From contig JAFXTN010000010.1 of assembly GCA_017535785.1 (NCBI GenBank), forward strand, positions 1-64,000: 64,000 nt of DNA, in the 5' to 3' direction. Both the position numbers and the translations under genes were made by a program. Source of the DNA: Butyrivibrio sp. GTDB lineage: Bacteria > Bacillota > Clostridia > Lachnospirales > Lachnospiraceae. Positions 26,027-36,300 of this stretch are shown in pieces. The notes beneath the pieces were generated by a model. That model had not been told where the DNA came from, did no database searches, and saw nothing but the letters and a program-made list of their open reading frames with translations. The number at the start of each line of letters is the position of its first letter. The stretch's first letter is position 1.

Positions 26027-27025
26027 ATGGGATTTTTTTCTGAGCTAAAGAGCGATCTGTCTCAGGCAGTAAACACTCTTATGCCGGATGACAAAGCCGA
26101 AGGGGCGAACGGTCTTGATAAAGACAAGGCAGCTGAGGAATCCGTTAAGGTAAGCGAGGTCGATATCGACAGCATGCTTAACCGTCTTGACGACATCAAG
26201 CTTGATGACATCACAAACGACGCAAGTAACAAAGAAGAGGAGGCTGTCGCAGAAGAGCCTGCAGCAGAAGAAGTTGCTTCTTCAGACAACGAGACTACCG
26301 AAAGCGAGAGCTCTTTTGAAGAGATTCCCGAGGTGAAAGAGGAAGAGACAAGCAGTATTTCTTCCGAGATCGAAGAGATCGCCGAGAACCTTGAAGAGAA
26401 GATCGAAGAGGAAACCATGGCTGAGGTTGAGCATGAGGAGCCTAAGAGCGCACTCGAAGCTATCAACAACGAACACATTGATGAGTACATTGCCAAGAGC
26501 AATGAAACTGATAAAACCAATAATGATGGGGGAAATGAGAATATGGATTTTGAACAGCAGACACCAACTGATGAAACAGCTAACATTACTGAAGGTATGG
26601 TCATTAACGGTGACCTTCAGACAACAGGATCTCTCGATCTTGTAGGAAAGATCGTAGGTAACGTTAAGGCTCTCGGTAAGCTCAACGTAACAGGTGAGAT
26701 CCAGGGTGATTCAGATGCGGCTGAGATTTATGCCGAGGCAGCAAGGATCACAGGTGAAGTTAGAAGTAAGGGTAGCGTCAAGGTAGGACAGAGCACAGTT
26801 ATCGTAGGTAACATCTTCGGTTCAAGCGCAGTTATCGCAGGAGCTGTTAAGGGTGATATCGACGTACACGGACCTGTAGTACTTGATACAACTGCGATCG
26901 TTATGGGTAACATCAAGTCCCAGTCTGTACAGATCAACAACGGTGCGGTTATCGAGGGTATGTGCTCACAGGCATACGCTGACGTTAATCCTTCAGAGTT
27001 CTTCGAGGGACTTAAGAATAAATAA
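26027..27025 (+). CDS. Bactofilin with long acidic N-terminal extension
   Basis: A 332-residue cytoskeletal protein. Residues 1-185 are low-complexity and strongly acidic (Glu, Ser, Ala, Asp), beginning MGFFSELKSDLSQAV. From about 190 the bactofilin right-handed beta-helix begins (ITEGMVINGDLQTTGSLDLV), with regular Gly/Val rungs to about 315. Bactofilins self-assemble without nucleotide and scaffold envelope enzymes. The deacetylase gene just upstream is a plausible client, by neighbourhood only. SD GGGGAGG is strong. The acidic arm is much longer than in a minimal bactofilin. Confidence 0.88.
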   Translation: MGFFSELKSDLSQAVNTLMPDDKAEGANGLDKDKAAEESVKVSEVDIDSMLNRLDDIKLDDITNDASNKEEEAVAEEPAAEEVASSDNETTESESSFEEIPEVKEEETSSISSEIEEIAENLEEKIEEETMAEVEHEEPKSALEAINNEHIDEYIAKSNETDKTNNDGGNENMDFEQQTPTDETANITEGMVINGDLQTTGSLDLVGKIVGNVKALGKLNVTGEIQGDSDAAEIYAEAARITGEVRSKGSVKVGQSTVIVGNIFGSSAVIAGAVKGDIDVHGPVVLDTTAIVMGNIKSQSVQINNGAVIEGMCSQAYADVNPSEFFEGLKNK

Positions 27026-27051
27026 TTTATACGGACATACATGGAGATATT

Positions 27052-27744
27052 ATGAGAATACTTTTAAAACTCAGCGGCGAGGCGCTGGCAGGAGACAAAA
27101 AGACAGGCTTTGATGAGGAGACTGTCAGAAAGGTAGCTTCCCAGGTCAAGCAGCTTGTTGATAACGGAACCGAAGTGGGTATCGTTATCGGCGGTGGCAA
27201 TTTCTGGAGAGGCAGGACCAGCGAGAACATCGACCGCGTTAAGGCAGATCAGATTGGCATGTTGGCTACGATCATGAATTGCATCTACGTTTCGGAGATC
27301 TTCAGGAGCGTAGGAATGATGACCAACATTTTGACACCTTTTGAATGCGGATCTTTTACCAAACTGTTTTCTAAGGACAGAGCCAATAAGTATTTTGCCA
27401 AAGGTATGGTTGTATTCTTTGCGGGCGGCACGGGACATCCTTGCTTTTCAACAGATACACCGGCTGTACTTCGTTCCATAGAGGTTGACGCCGATTGCCT
27501 TTTGCTTGCAAAGTCTATTGACGGGGTATATGACAGCGATCCCGCCAAGAATCCGGATGCTAAGAGATATGATACACTTTCAATTGATGAGGTTATCGCC
27601 AAGAACCTTCAGGTTGTTGATATGACAGCATCAATCCTTGCAAGAGATAACAAGGTTCCTATGAGGGTATTTGCCCTTCAGGAAGAGAACAGTATCATCA
27701 AGGCTTGTTCCGGTGATTTTAACGGCACAACGGTTACTGTTTGA
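27052..27744 (+). CDS. pyrH: UMP kinase
   Basis: A 230-residue hexameric kinase making UDP from UMP with ATP, belonging to the amino-acid kinase fold. ILLKLSGEALAG at the N-terminus, IGGGNFWRG and the FFAGGTGHPCFSTDTPAVLR loop are diagnostic. It begins the conserved cluster pyrH-frr-uppS-cdsA-dxr-rseP-ispG-polC. GGAG lies six bases before ATG. Confidence 0.97.
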   Translation: MRILLKLSGEALAGDKKTGFDEETVRKVASQVKQLVDNGTEVGIVIGGGNFWRGRTSENIDRVKADQIGMLATIMNCIYVSEIFRSVGMMTNILTPFECGSFTKLFSKDRANKYFAKGMVVFFAGGTGHPCFSTDTPAVLRSIEVDADCLLLAKSIDGVYDSDPAKNPDAKRYDTLSIDEVIAKNLQVVDMTASILARDNKVPMRVFALQEENSIIKACSGDFNGTTVTV

Positions 27745-27782
27745 TAATAGCTTAAGATAATTGAAATTAAGGAGGCATCGCT

Positions 27783-28334
27783 ATGAACGATAAGATTAAA
27801 GAATACGCAGATAAGATGCAGAAGTCTTTCGATTTTTTAAAGGAGGAGCTTGCTTCTATCCGTGCAGGAAGAGCCAATCCCCATGTACTTGATAAGATCA
27901 AGGTAGATTATTACGGAACACCCACACCTCTTCAGCAGGTTGGTAATGTTTCCGTTCCCGAGGCACGTATCATCCAGATCGCACCTTGGGATAAGACATT
28001 GATAAAAGATATTGAGAAGGCTATCATGACTTCCGATCTCGGAATCACACCTACTAACGACGGTGCCGTTATCAGACTTGTTTTCCCTGAGCTCACAGAG
28101 GAGCGCAGAAAACAGCTCGCTAAGGACATCCGCAAGAAGGGTGAGGACGCTAAGGTTGCAGTCAGAAATGTAAGACGTGACGGCAATGATGCTCTTAAGA
28201 AGCTTAAGGGAAGCGATGTTTCCGAGGACGAGATCAACGATCTTAACGATGAACTTCAGAAGGTTACAGACAAGTACATCAAGGATATTGATGCTGCTGT
28301 AGAGGACAAGAACAAAGAGATCATGACAGTTTGA
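27783..28334 (+). CDS. frr: Ribosome recycling factor
   Basis: A 183-residue factor that splits post-termination ribosomes with EF-G. The whole protein matches the family, with LASIRAGRANPHVLDKI, PEARIIQIAPWDK and LTEERRKQLAKDIRKKGED. AAGGAGG precedes ATG 27783 by seven bases. It lies 38 bases behind pyrH, as in most bacteria. Confidence 0.98.
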   Translation: MNDKIKEYADKMQKSFDFLKEELASIRAGRANPHVLDKIKVDYYGTPTPLQQVGNVSVPEARIIQIAPWDKTLIKDIEKAIMTSDLGITPTNDGAVIRLVFPELTEERRKQLAKDIRKKGEDAKVAVRNVRRDGNDALKKLKGSDVSEDEINDLNDELQKVTDKYIKDIDAAVEDKNKEIMTV

Positions 28335-28357
28335 TCTTTGAGAAATAGGATATAAAA

Positions 28358-29083
28358 ATGGAAGAGATCATGAATGTACCACAGCATGTGGCTATCATCC
28401 TTGATGGTAACGGCAGATGGGCCAAGGCAAAAGGCATGCCCAGAAACTACGGACACATGCAGGGAGCCAAGGCGGTTGAGGATATTCTTGTAGATGCCAG
28501 AGATATCGGCATCAAGTATCTTACCGTCTATGCTTTTTCAACAGAGAATTGGAGTCGTCCCGAGGCTGAGGTTTCAGCCCTCATGACGATCCTTAGAAAT
28601 TACTTAAAGACAAGTATCAAGAAGTCCATGAAGAACAACGTTCGTTGCCGTGTTATCGGTGACAGATCAGCTCTTTCGGACGATATCGTAAAGGCTATCG
28701 AGGAGCTCGAGGAGGCTACAGCAGGCAACACCGGACTTACCTTTACCATTGCGATCAATTACGGAAGCAGGGATGAGATAACCCGCAGCGTCAAGAAGAT
28801 CGCCAAGAAGGTTGAGAGCGGTGAGCTCAAGGCAGATGACATCACAGAGCAGCTTATAGCCGAGAATCTTGATACGGATTTTTTACCGGACCCTGACCTT
28901 ATGATAAGAACATGCAATGAGCAGCGTGTGTCCAACTTCCTGTTGTGGCAGCTTGCTTATACGGAGTTTTACTATACTCCCATTGCATGGCATGATTTTG
29001 ATAAAGCCGAGCTTATTAAGGCAGTAGAAGCTTACGGAAACAGAAACCGTAAATTCGGAGGTCTTAAGAAAGATCAGGTTTAA
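28358..29083 (+). CDS. uppS: Isoprenyl transferase (undecaprenyl diphosphate synthase)
   Basis: A 241-residue cis-prenyltransferase that builds the C55 lipid carrier for cell-wall synthesis. Catalytic Asp in AIILDGNGRWAKAKG, then YAFSTENWSRP, and the C-terminal DLMIRTCNEQRVSNFLLWQ and AYTEFYYT bind isopentenyl diphosphate. The more usual motif is RTSGE(Q/M)R; here Cys-Asn replace Ser-Gly. It sits between frr and cdsA. Confidence 0.96.
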   Translation: MEEIMNVPQHVAIILDGNGRWAKAKGMPRNYGHMQGAKAVEDILVDARDIGIKYLTVYAFSTENWSRPEAEVSALMTILRNYLKTSIKKSMKNNVRCRVIGDRSALSDDIVKAIEELEEATAGNTGLTFTIAINYGSRDEITRSVKKIAKKVESGELKADDITEQLIAENLDTDFLPDPDLMIRTCNEQRVSNFLLWQLAYTEFYYTPIAWHDFDKAELIKAVEAYGNRNRKFGGLKKDQV

Positions 29084-29120
29084 GTACTATCGGAAACTGG
29101 AAAAAGGCTGGTTAGAAGAT

Positions 29121-29942
29121 TTGAAGACTAGAGTTATAAGCGGAATATTTATATTTCTTATTCTCGCGGGATCGCTTATCCCCGGAGGATATCTGCTTGC
29201 GGGAGTGTTGCTTGCCGTATCGTTTGTAAGCCTTTATGAACTGGTGAGAGCACTCGGCATACATGAAGAAGGAAAGAAAATAAATGCATTGGAAATATGC
29301 GGATATGCTTCGATCATCGTACACTACGTACAGATGGTCATTATTAGGGACTACAGATATTTTATCTTTTCCCTGATGTTTTCGTTTTTCCTTATCATGG
29401 TAAGTTATGTTGTAAACTTTCCGAAGTTTAAGTCATCGCAGGCTATAGCTACTTTTTTCTGTTTCGTATATGCGCCTGTTAATATGTCATTTGTATATCT
29501 TTTGAGAATACGCGCATTTGGTAACTATCTTGCATGGATACCTTTCATTGCATGGGTTTGCGATTCATGCGCATATTTTACCGGAAGAGCATTCGGTAAG
29601 CATAAGCTTGCTCCGCACCTTTCGCCCAAGAAGACGATCGAGGGCGCGATCGGTGGTATCATCGGCAGCGTAGCGGTTGGTGCACTTATTGGATACATAA
29701 TCTATGTAAGAGAGAATTATAAGATCGAAGTGATCTGGATGATGATGATCATAACGTTTGCCGGCAGCATTATCGCTCAGTTGGGAGATCTTCTCGCTTC
29801 AGGCATTAAGAGAGATCATAACATAAAGGATTATGGCAAACTGATTCCGGGACATGGCGGAATAATGGACCGTTTTGACAGCGTGATATTTGTGATCCCT
29901 TGCATATATTTCTTGGCAGCGGTTCTGACACGACGTTTTTAA
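29121..29942 (+). CDS. cdsA: Phosphatidate cytidylyltransferase
   Basis: A 273-residue integral membrane enzyme that makes CDP-diacylglycerol from phosphatidate and CTP. It has multiple hydrophobic helices, with the CDP-alcohol transferase signature near the C-terminus: KDYGKLIPGHGGIMDRFDS, preceded by SPKKTIEGAIGG. The start is a TTG at 29121; no ATG or GTG fits the expected N-terminus MKTRVISGIF. The ribosome-binding site is weak. It follows uppS by 37 bases. Confidence 0.94.
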   Translation: MKTRVISGIFIFLILAGSLIPGGYLLAGVLLAVSFVSLYELVRALGIHEEGKKINALEICGYASIIVHYVQMVIIRDYRYFIFSLMFSFFLIMVSYVVNFPKFKSSQAIATFFCFVYAPVNMSFVYLLRIRAFGNYLAWIPFIAWVCDSCAYFTGRAFGKHKLAPHLSPKKTIEGAIGGIIGSVAVGALIGYIIYVRENYKIEVIWMMMIITFAGSIIAQLGDLLASGIKRDHNIKDYGKLIPGHGGIMDRFDSVIFVIPCIYFLAAVLTRRF

Positions 29943-29961
29943 GACTTTAGATAATACATTT

Positions 29962-29999
29962 GCACCGGAGGTCTTGCTTCGGTGCTGATTTTATATAAT
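29962..29999 (+). other. Hairpin and possible internal promoter before dxr
   Basis: GCACCGGA (29962-29969) pairs with TTCGGTGC (29978-29985), one G-U, followed by TGATTTTATATAAT. TATAAT at 29994-29999 could be a -10, but no well-spaced -35 is visible. It may be a weak terminator or pause. Confidence 0.35.
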
Positions 30000-30036
30000 A
30001 AGAAATTTCTGCGATCAGGTTGCAGTAGGAGAAAAA

Positions 30037-31188
30037 ATGAGAAATATTGTTTTACTGGGATCCACGGGTTCAATAGGAACACAGACACTTGATGTTGTAA
30101 GAAACAACTCTTCGGAGCTTAAGGTTATCGGCCTTGCCGCCAACAGAAGAGTTGATGACGTTGAGAAGCAGGTCAGGGAATTCAAGCCCAAGTACGCCTG
30201 CATGTTTGATGAGAGTGCCGCAAAAGACCTTGCGGACAGGATCAAAGATACAGATACGAAAGTTTACAGCGGTATGGACGGTCTTTTGGAGATGGTTTCC
30301 GTTCCCGAAGCCGATACCGTTCTTACGGCGGTTGTGGGTATGATCGGTATCAGACCTACTATCCGTGCTATAGAGAGTGGCAAGGATATTGCACTTGCCA
30401 ATAAAGAGACGCTTGTGTGCGCAGGACATATCATCATGCCCCTCGCGAAGGAGAAGAACGTTAAGATCCTTCCCGTTGACAGTGAGCACAGCGCTATCTT
30501 CCAGTCACTTAACGGAGAACCTAAGGATAAGGTTGAAAAGATCCTTCTAACAGCCAGCGGCGGTCCTTTCAGAGGAAAGAAGAAAGAAGAGCTTAAGGAT
30601 ATGACGGCTGCGGATGCGCTCAAGCACCTCAACTGGGACATGGGCCCCAAGGTCACTATCGATTCTTCAACACTTGTAAACAAGGGACTTGAAGTTATGG
30701 AGGCAAGATGGCTCTTTGATGTGAGCCTTGATAATATCCAGGTTTTGATACATCCGCAGAGTATCGTTCACAGTGCTGTTCAGTACTGCGACGGTGCGGT
30801 GATAGCTCAGCTCGGCGTTCCGGATATGAAACTTCCGATCCAGTATGCTCTTTTCTATCCGGACAGAAGACCCATGAGTGAAAAGAGATTGGATCTTTTT
30901 GAACTTCACAGCCTGACTTTTGAAAAGCCGGATACCGATACTTTCAGAGGTCTTAAGCTTGCATTTGATTCAGCTTATGCAGGCGGCAGCATGCCTACAG
31001 TGTTTAATGCGGCCAATGAGATGGCGGTAAAGAGGTTTTTAAAGGGTGATATCAAGTATCTTGAGATCTATGACATGATACAGGAAGCTATGGAATATCA
31101 CAGCAAGATAGATAATCCCACGGTTGCACAGATTCTTGATGCAGAAAAAGATATCTATGATTTCTTGGGAAATAAATATAACATCTGA
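30037..31188 (+). CDS. dxr: 1-deoxy-D-xylulose-5-phosphate reductoisomerase
   Basis: A 383-residue second enzyme of the MEP isoprenoid pathway, converting DXP to MEP with NADPH. N-terminal GSTGSIGTQTLDVV, IALANKETLVCAG, PVDSEHSAIFQSL (metal ligands) and LTASGGPFRGKK are as expected. SD AGGAG. Together with dxs (57010), ispG (32295) and ispA (56064) it gives four isoprenoid genes in the window. Confidence 0.97.
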   Translation: MRNIVLLGSTGSIGTQTLDVVRNNSSELKVIGLAANRRVDDVEKQVREFKPKYACMFDESAAKDLADRIKDTDTKVYSGMDGLLEMVSVPEADTVLTAVVGMIGIRPTIRAIESGKDIALANKETLVCAGHIIMPLAKEKNVKILPVDSEHSAIFQSLNGEPKDKVEKILLTASGGPFRGKKKEELKDMTAADALKHLNWDMGPKVTIDSSTLVNKGLEVMEARWLFDVSLDNIQVLIHPQSIVHSAVQYCDGAVIAQLGVPDMKLPIQYALFYPDRRPMSEKRLDLFELHSLTFEKPDTDTFRGLKLAFDSAYAGGSMPTVFNAANEMAVKRFLKGDIKYLEIYDMIQEAMEYHSKIDNPTVAQILDAEKDIYDFLGNKYNI

Positions 31189-31197
31189 GGATAAATT

Positions 31198-32250
31198 ATG
31201 GCAGTAAGCATTATCATCTTTTTTATAATATTCGGAGTACTGGTTACGTCCCATGAGCTTGGGCATTTTCTCATAGCCAAGGCGGGCGGTATAAGAGTCA
31301 AAGAATTCTTTATCGGAATGGGACCTACCTTATGGAAAAAACAAAAAGGCGAAACCTTATACAGTATCAAGCTTTTGCCGGTCGGAGGAGCCTGCGTTTT
31401 TGACGGAATGGATCCTGTCGCCGAGGAAAGAGAAAGCTATGATGAGAGATCTTTTTTGAATGCTCCCGTGTGGAGAAGGATCGCTACTTTATTTGCCGGA
31501 CCTTTTGCTAATTTCCTTATCGCTTACATTCTGGCAGTTGTGATCGTTAGCTTCTCTAATTGGAATTTTCCTATCATACACGAAATGACCGAGGATTCCG
31601 CTGCGGTTGAGGCCGGACTTCAGGCAGGAGATAAGATCATCAGTATCGACGGCGAGAAGGTCTACATGGCAGAAGAAGTGACTCTTATCTCGCAATTTGC
31701 TGAAGGATCACCTATGGACATCGTATATGAGAGAGACGGACAGAAGTACAGCACAACTCTCTATCCCAAGTACGACGACGAGCAGCGCCGCTATTACATG
31801 GGTGTTTACATGGGCGAGCTTGATAAGATCAAGGGCATTAGTACTCTTAAGTACGCATGGTACGAGGTCAGATATTCATTTAAGACAACCTACAGAAGCC
31901 TTGCGCTCCTTGTAAAAGGTAAACTTTCAGCCGATGATGTTTCGGGACCAGTCGGTATGGTTAAGATCGTCGACGATGTATATGAGGAAGCAAGTCCTTA
32001 TGGCATTTCGGTAGTTCTTTTGACAATGCTGTCTCTGACACTGTTATTGTCAGTAAACCTCGGTGTCATGAACCTTCTTCCTTTCCCTGCACTTGACGGA
32101 GGAAGACTTGTGTTCCAGTTCATCGAAGTGATATTCGGAAAGCCTGTTCCTCCGGAAAAGGAAGGCTATGTCCACATGTTTGGAATGATCCTTTTGATAG
32201 GACTTATGATTTTTGTATTATTCAATGACATTACTAAGTTTACAAGATAA
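31198..32250 (+). CDS. rseP: RIP metalloprotease RseP (site-2 protease)
   Basis: A 350-residue intramembrane zinc protease that cleaves membrane-bound anti-sigma factors or signal peptide remnants. The first membrane helix carries the zinc motif SHELGH (His19, Glu20, His23). A PDZ domain lies at about residues 120-200 (VEAGLQAGDKIISIDGE). The C-terminal NLLPFPALDGGRLVFQ holds the third ligand Asp. Nine bases behind dxr. The substrate is not evident nearby. Confidence 0.95.
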   Translation: MAVSIIIFFIIFGVLVTSHELGHFLIAKAGGIRVKEFFIGMGPTLWKKQKGETLYSIKLLPVGGACVFDGMDPVAEERESYDERSFLNAPVWRRIATLFAGPFANFLIAYILAVVIVSFSNWNFPIIHEMTEDSAAVEAGLQAGDKIISIDGEKVYMAEEVTLISQFAEGSPMDIVYERDGQKYSTTLYPKYDDEQRRYYMGVYMGELDKIKGISTLKYAWYEVRYSFKTTYRSLALLVKGKLSADDVSGPVGMVKIVDDVYEEASPYGISVVLLTMLSLTLLLSVNLGVMNLLPFPALDGGRLVFQFIEVIFGKPVPPEKEGYVHMFGMILLIGLMIFVLFNDITKFTR

Positions 32251-32294
32251 TCATGGCAACGCTAAATGTTCGTCTGCCAAGGTAAGGAGTCTAT

Positions 32295-33353
32295 ATGGCA
32301 TACAGAGACAATACCAAGGTTGTTAAGATAGGAAATAAGGTTATCGGTGGCGGTAACCCGATCATGATACAGTCTATGACCAATACGCCCACAGAGGACG
32401 TTGCGGCTACGGTTGCGCAGATCCGGAGGCTTGAGAAGGCAGGCTGCGATATCATTCGCTGTACTGTGCCCACCAAGGAGGCTGCAGAGGCGGTAAAAGA
32501 GATCAAGAAGCAGATCACTATCCCGCTTGTTGCGGATATTCATTTTGATTACAAGATGGCGATAGCCGCAATGGAAAACGGCGCCGATAAGATCAGGATC
32601 AATCCCGGAAATATCGGTTCCAAGGACCGCATCCAGGCAGTTGTTTCTTGCGCAAAAGAGAGAAATATCCCCATAAGAGTCGGTGTTAACAGCGGTTCTT
32701 TGGAAAGAGATCTCGTCGAAAAATACGGCGGAGTTACCGCTGAGGGACTTGTTGAGAGCGCACTTGATAAGATAGGCATCATCGAGGATTTCGGATATGG
32801 CAATATGGTTGTCAGCATCAAATCCTCCAACGTCATGCTTTGTGTCAAGGCACACGAACTTCTCGCAGAGAAATGTAAGTATCCCCTTCACGTGGGGATC
32901 ACTGAGGCGGGAACCGTCTGGGGAGGCAATATCAAATCATCCGTCGGACTTGGGATCATCTTAAATGAAGGAATCGGAGATACGATAAGAGTTTCTCTCT
33001 CGGGAGATCCCGTTGAAGAGATCAAGACAGCAAAGGCTATCCTCAGGACCCTTGATATAAGAAAGGGCGGAATAGAGGTTGTATCTTGCCCGACCTGCGG
33101 AAGGACCAAGATCGATCTTATCGACCTTGCCAACAAGACAGAGACTCTTGTACAGAACTATCCCGATCTTAATATCAAGGTGGCAGTTATGGGATGCGCC
33201 GTTAACGGCCCCGGAGAAGCCAAAGAGGCTGATATCGGAATTGCCGGAGGAACCGGCGAAGGTCTTCTTATAAAACACGGGGAAGTGGTTAAGAAGGTCA
33301 AAGAAGACGAGCTTTTAAATGTATTAAAAGAAGAGCTCGACAATTGGAAGTGA
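32295..33353 (+). CDS. ispG: 4-hydroxy-3-methylbut-2-en-1-yl diphosphate synthase
   Basis: A 352-residue [4Fe-4S] enzyme of the MEP pathway, acting on methylerythritol cyclodiphosphate. The TIM-barrel half starts at GGNPIMIQSMTNTPTEDV. The C-terminal domain has the cluster cysteines in SCPTCGRTKID and VMGCAVNGPGEAKEADIG. SD AAGGAG. Located between rseP and polC. Confidence 0.97.
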   Translation: MAYRDNTKVVKIGNKVIGGGNPIMIQSMTNTPTEDVAATVAQIRRLEKAGCDIIRCTVPTKEAAEAVKEIKKQITIPLVADIHFDYKMAIAAMENGADKIRINPGNIGSKDRIQAVVSCAKERNIPIRVGVNSGSLERDLVEKYGGVTAEGLVESALDKIGIIEDFGYGNMVVSIKSSNVMLCVKAHELLAEKCKYPLHVGITEAGTVWGGNIKSSVGLGIILNEGIGDTIRVSLSGDPVEEIKTAKAILRTLDIRKGGIEVVSCPTCGRTKIDLIDLANKTETLVQNYPDLNIKVAVMGCAVNGPGEAKEADIGIAGGTGEGLLIKHGEVVKKVKEDELLNVLKEELDNWK

Positions 33354-33382
33354 TACACTTCTTTTGAGAGGTGCTTTAGGGT

Positions 33383-36300
33383 ATGTCAAAAAAGTTTTTT
33401 GAGGTTTTCCCTGCACTTAAGCTGGACGCCAAGACCAAAGAGATAATGGAACAGACTTTGGTCACCAAGGTGTCCACGACAAGGAAGCAGGATTTTATAC
33501 GAATATATATTTCGAGTAACAATCTTATTGATAAGTCAGACATCATTAAGAGTGAGACGAGTATCAAGAAGCAGCTTTTCGGAAGTCATGACCTGAACGT
33601 CAAGATATACGAGAAGTTTAGCTTGTCTGCACAGTATACACCCAAGAATTTGTTGGAACTTTACAAGGACAGCATTGAGCTTGAGCTAAAAGACTATGAC
33701 CATATGGAGTATAGTCTTTTTCGTTCGGCTTCTTTTGTGTACCCTGAGGACGGAAATGTTGTTATCCGGCTCGAGGACAGCGTTGTAAGTCAGAAGAAGG
33801 CTCCCGATCTTATCAGAGTTCTTTCTAAGATCTTCAATGAAAGATGCGGCCTTTCTGTAGACATCCAGCCTGAATTTATCGCGGTTGAAAAGAGCAACGA
33901 TGAGCCCGACTATTCGGCAGAATCAGCGCGTATGGCCAAGAAGCTTGAGGAAGCTGAGCTTAAGTCCGAGGAAAAGAAAAAAGAGAAGGAAGAAAAAGAA
34001 GCAGCTAAGGCGGAAGATAACAGTAAGGCAGCGAGTGCGCCTGCGGTTTCCGCATCCAAAGTACCTGTTTCGGGAGGCTTCGGGAAAAGCAAATTTGCGG
34101 GAAGAAAAGGCGATTTCGGAGCCTTTAAGAGATCTGACAATCCCGATGTTATCTTCGGAAGAGACTTTGATGACGAGACCATTAAGCTGGTCGATATTGT
34201 CGGAGAACTCGGTGAAGTTGCTATACACGGAAAGATCACGGCTTTTGATAAGAGAGATATCAGAAACGAAAAGAGCATTCTCATTTTTGATGTGACTGAT
34301 TTTACGGATTCCATCACGGTAAAGATGTTCGTTAAAACCGAGGATGTTCCCGAGATCACCAAGGATATCAAGCCCGGAGCCTTTGTAAAGGTAAAAGGAA
34401 TCGCGGCTGTAGATAAGTTTGATCATGAGCTTTCGATCCAGTCTGTTGCGGGAGTTAAGAAGATCCCCGACTTTACATCCAAGAGAGTTGACAGAGCTGA
34501 TGTGAAGAGAGTGGAGCTCCACTGCCATACCAAGATGAGTGATATGGACGGAGTTTCAGAGGTAAAAGATATCGTCAAGCAGGCCTATAAGTGGGGAATG
34601 CCGGGTATCGCGATCACGGACCACGGCGTTGTTCAGGCACTTACCGATGCCAACCACGTATGGGAATCTCTTTATGACGATGAGAAAAAGAGAAGAAAAG
34701 AAGCAGGCGAGCCGCCTATCGAGAGACAGGATTTCTTTAAACTGATCCTCGGAGTGGAGGCTTATCTTGTCGACGACTTAAAAGAGATTGTTGTAAACGA
34801 CAAGGGACAGCCGCTTGAGAATACCACCTTTGTCGTATTTGATATTGAGACGACAGGTTTTTCGCCCATTAAGAATAAGATAATCGAGATTGGTGCCGTT
34901 AAGATCGTTAACGGAGAGATCGTTGACAGATTCTCGGAATTTATCAATCCCGAGGTTCCGATCCCATATAAGATAACAAAGCTGACCAGCATTACCGATG
35001 ACATGGTTATCGATGCTCCTACGCGAGAGGTCATCATTCCTAAGTTCGTTGAATTCTGCAAGGACGCCGTTCTTGTCGGACACAACGTTGGTTTTGATAT
35101 CAGCTTTATCAATCAGAACTGTAAAGAGCTCGGAATAGATGTTGATTATACGACGGTCGATACTCTGTGGCTTTCAAGATATTTCTTCCCGCTTCAGGCT
35201 AAGCATACGCTGGATGCGGTTGCTAAGACACTTAACGTTGTACTTGGTCATCATCACAGAGCTGTAGATGATGCTGAGTGTACTGCGCTTATCTTTAATA
35301 AATTCATACCTATGCTTAAGGAGCAGAAGGCGGTTACGCTTACCGACGTAAACATCTTGGGTAAGCCCACTAAAGAGATGATTCGCCATCTTCGTCCCAA
35401 TCATTGCATCATCCTTGCAAAGAACACTCTTGGAAGGGTTAATCTCTATACCCTAGTGAGTGAGTCTCACGTTGACTATTTCAGGAGATTCCCTCTTATT
35501 CCTAAGAGTGAGCTTATAAAGCACAGAGAAGGACTGATCATAGGAAGCGCTTGCTGCGCGGGTGAGCTTTACGGCGCCGTTGTCGAGGGAAGACCGCCCG
35601 AAGAGATCGCAAGACTTGTGGACTTCTATGATTATCTTGAGATCCAGCCTGTAGCAAACAATCACTTCATGGTTGAATCCGACAGATACGAAGATATCAA
35701 TTCAGACGATGATATCAGAGAGATCAATAAAGAGATAGTCAGACTCGGAGAGCAGTGGGGTAAGCCTGTTGTCGCTACTTGTGATGCGCATTTCCTCAAT
35801 CCCGAGGACGAAATCTACCGTACCATCATCATGGCAGGAAAAGGTATGAACGACGAGGAGGAGTCACCTCTTTATCTTAGAACGACCGATGAGATGATGC
35901 AGGAATTTGATTATCTCGGAGGAGATAAGGCAAAAGAGATCGTTATAGACAATACACGTAATATCCTAGATATGTGTGACAGCATCTCGCCGGTTCGTCC
36001 GGATAAGTGTGCGCCCGTCATCGAAAACAGTGACGAGATCCTTACCAAGATCTGCTATGACAAGGCTCATGAGATCTATGGAGATGAGCTTCCCGAGATA
36101 GTGCAGGAGCGTCTTGAGAGAGAGCTTAATTCCATTATCAAGAACGGTTTCGCCGTTATGTATATCATTGCGCAGAAGCTTGTTTGGAAGTCCAATGAGG
36201 ACGGATATCTCGTTGGTTCGAGAGGTTCCGTAGGATCGTCGTTTGTCGCATTCACTTCGGGTATCACCGAGGTTAATTCGCTGAGCCCGCATTACGTGTG

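Noticed and set aside
33885-34295. 136-codon frame inside polC
   Set aside because: Very basic translation of the Lys/Glu linker in another frame; polC is continuous and complete.
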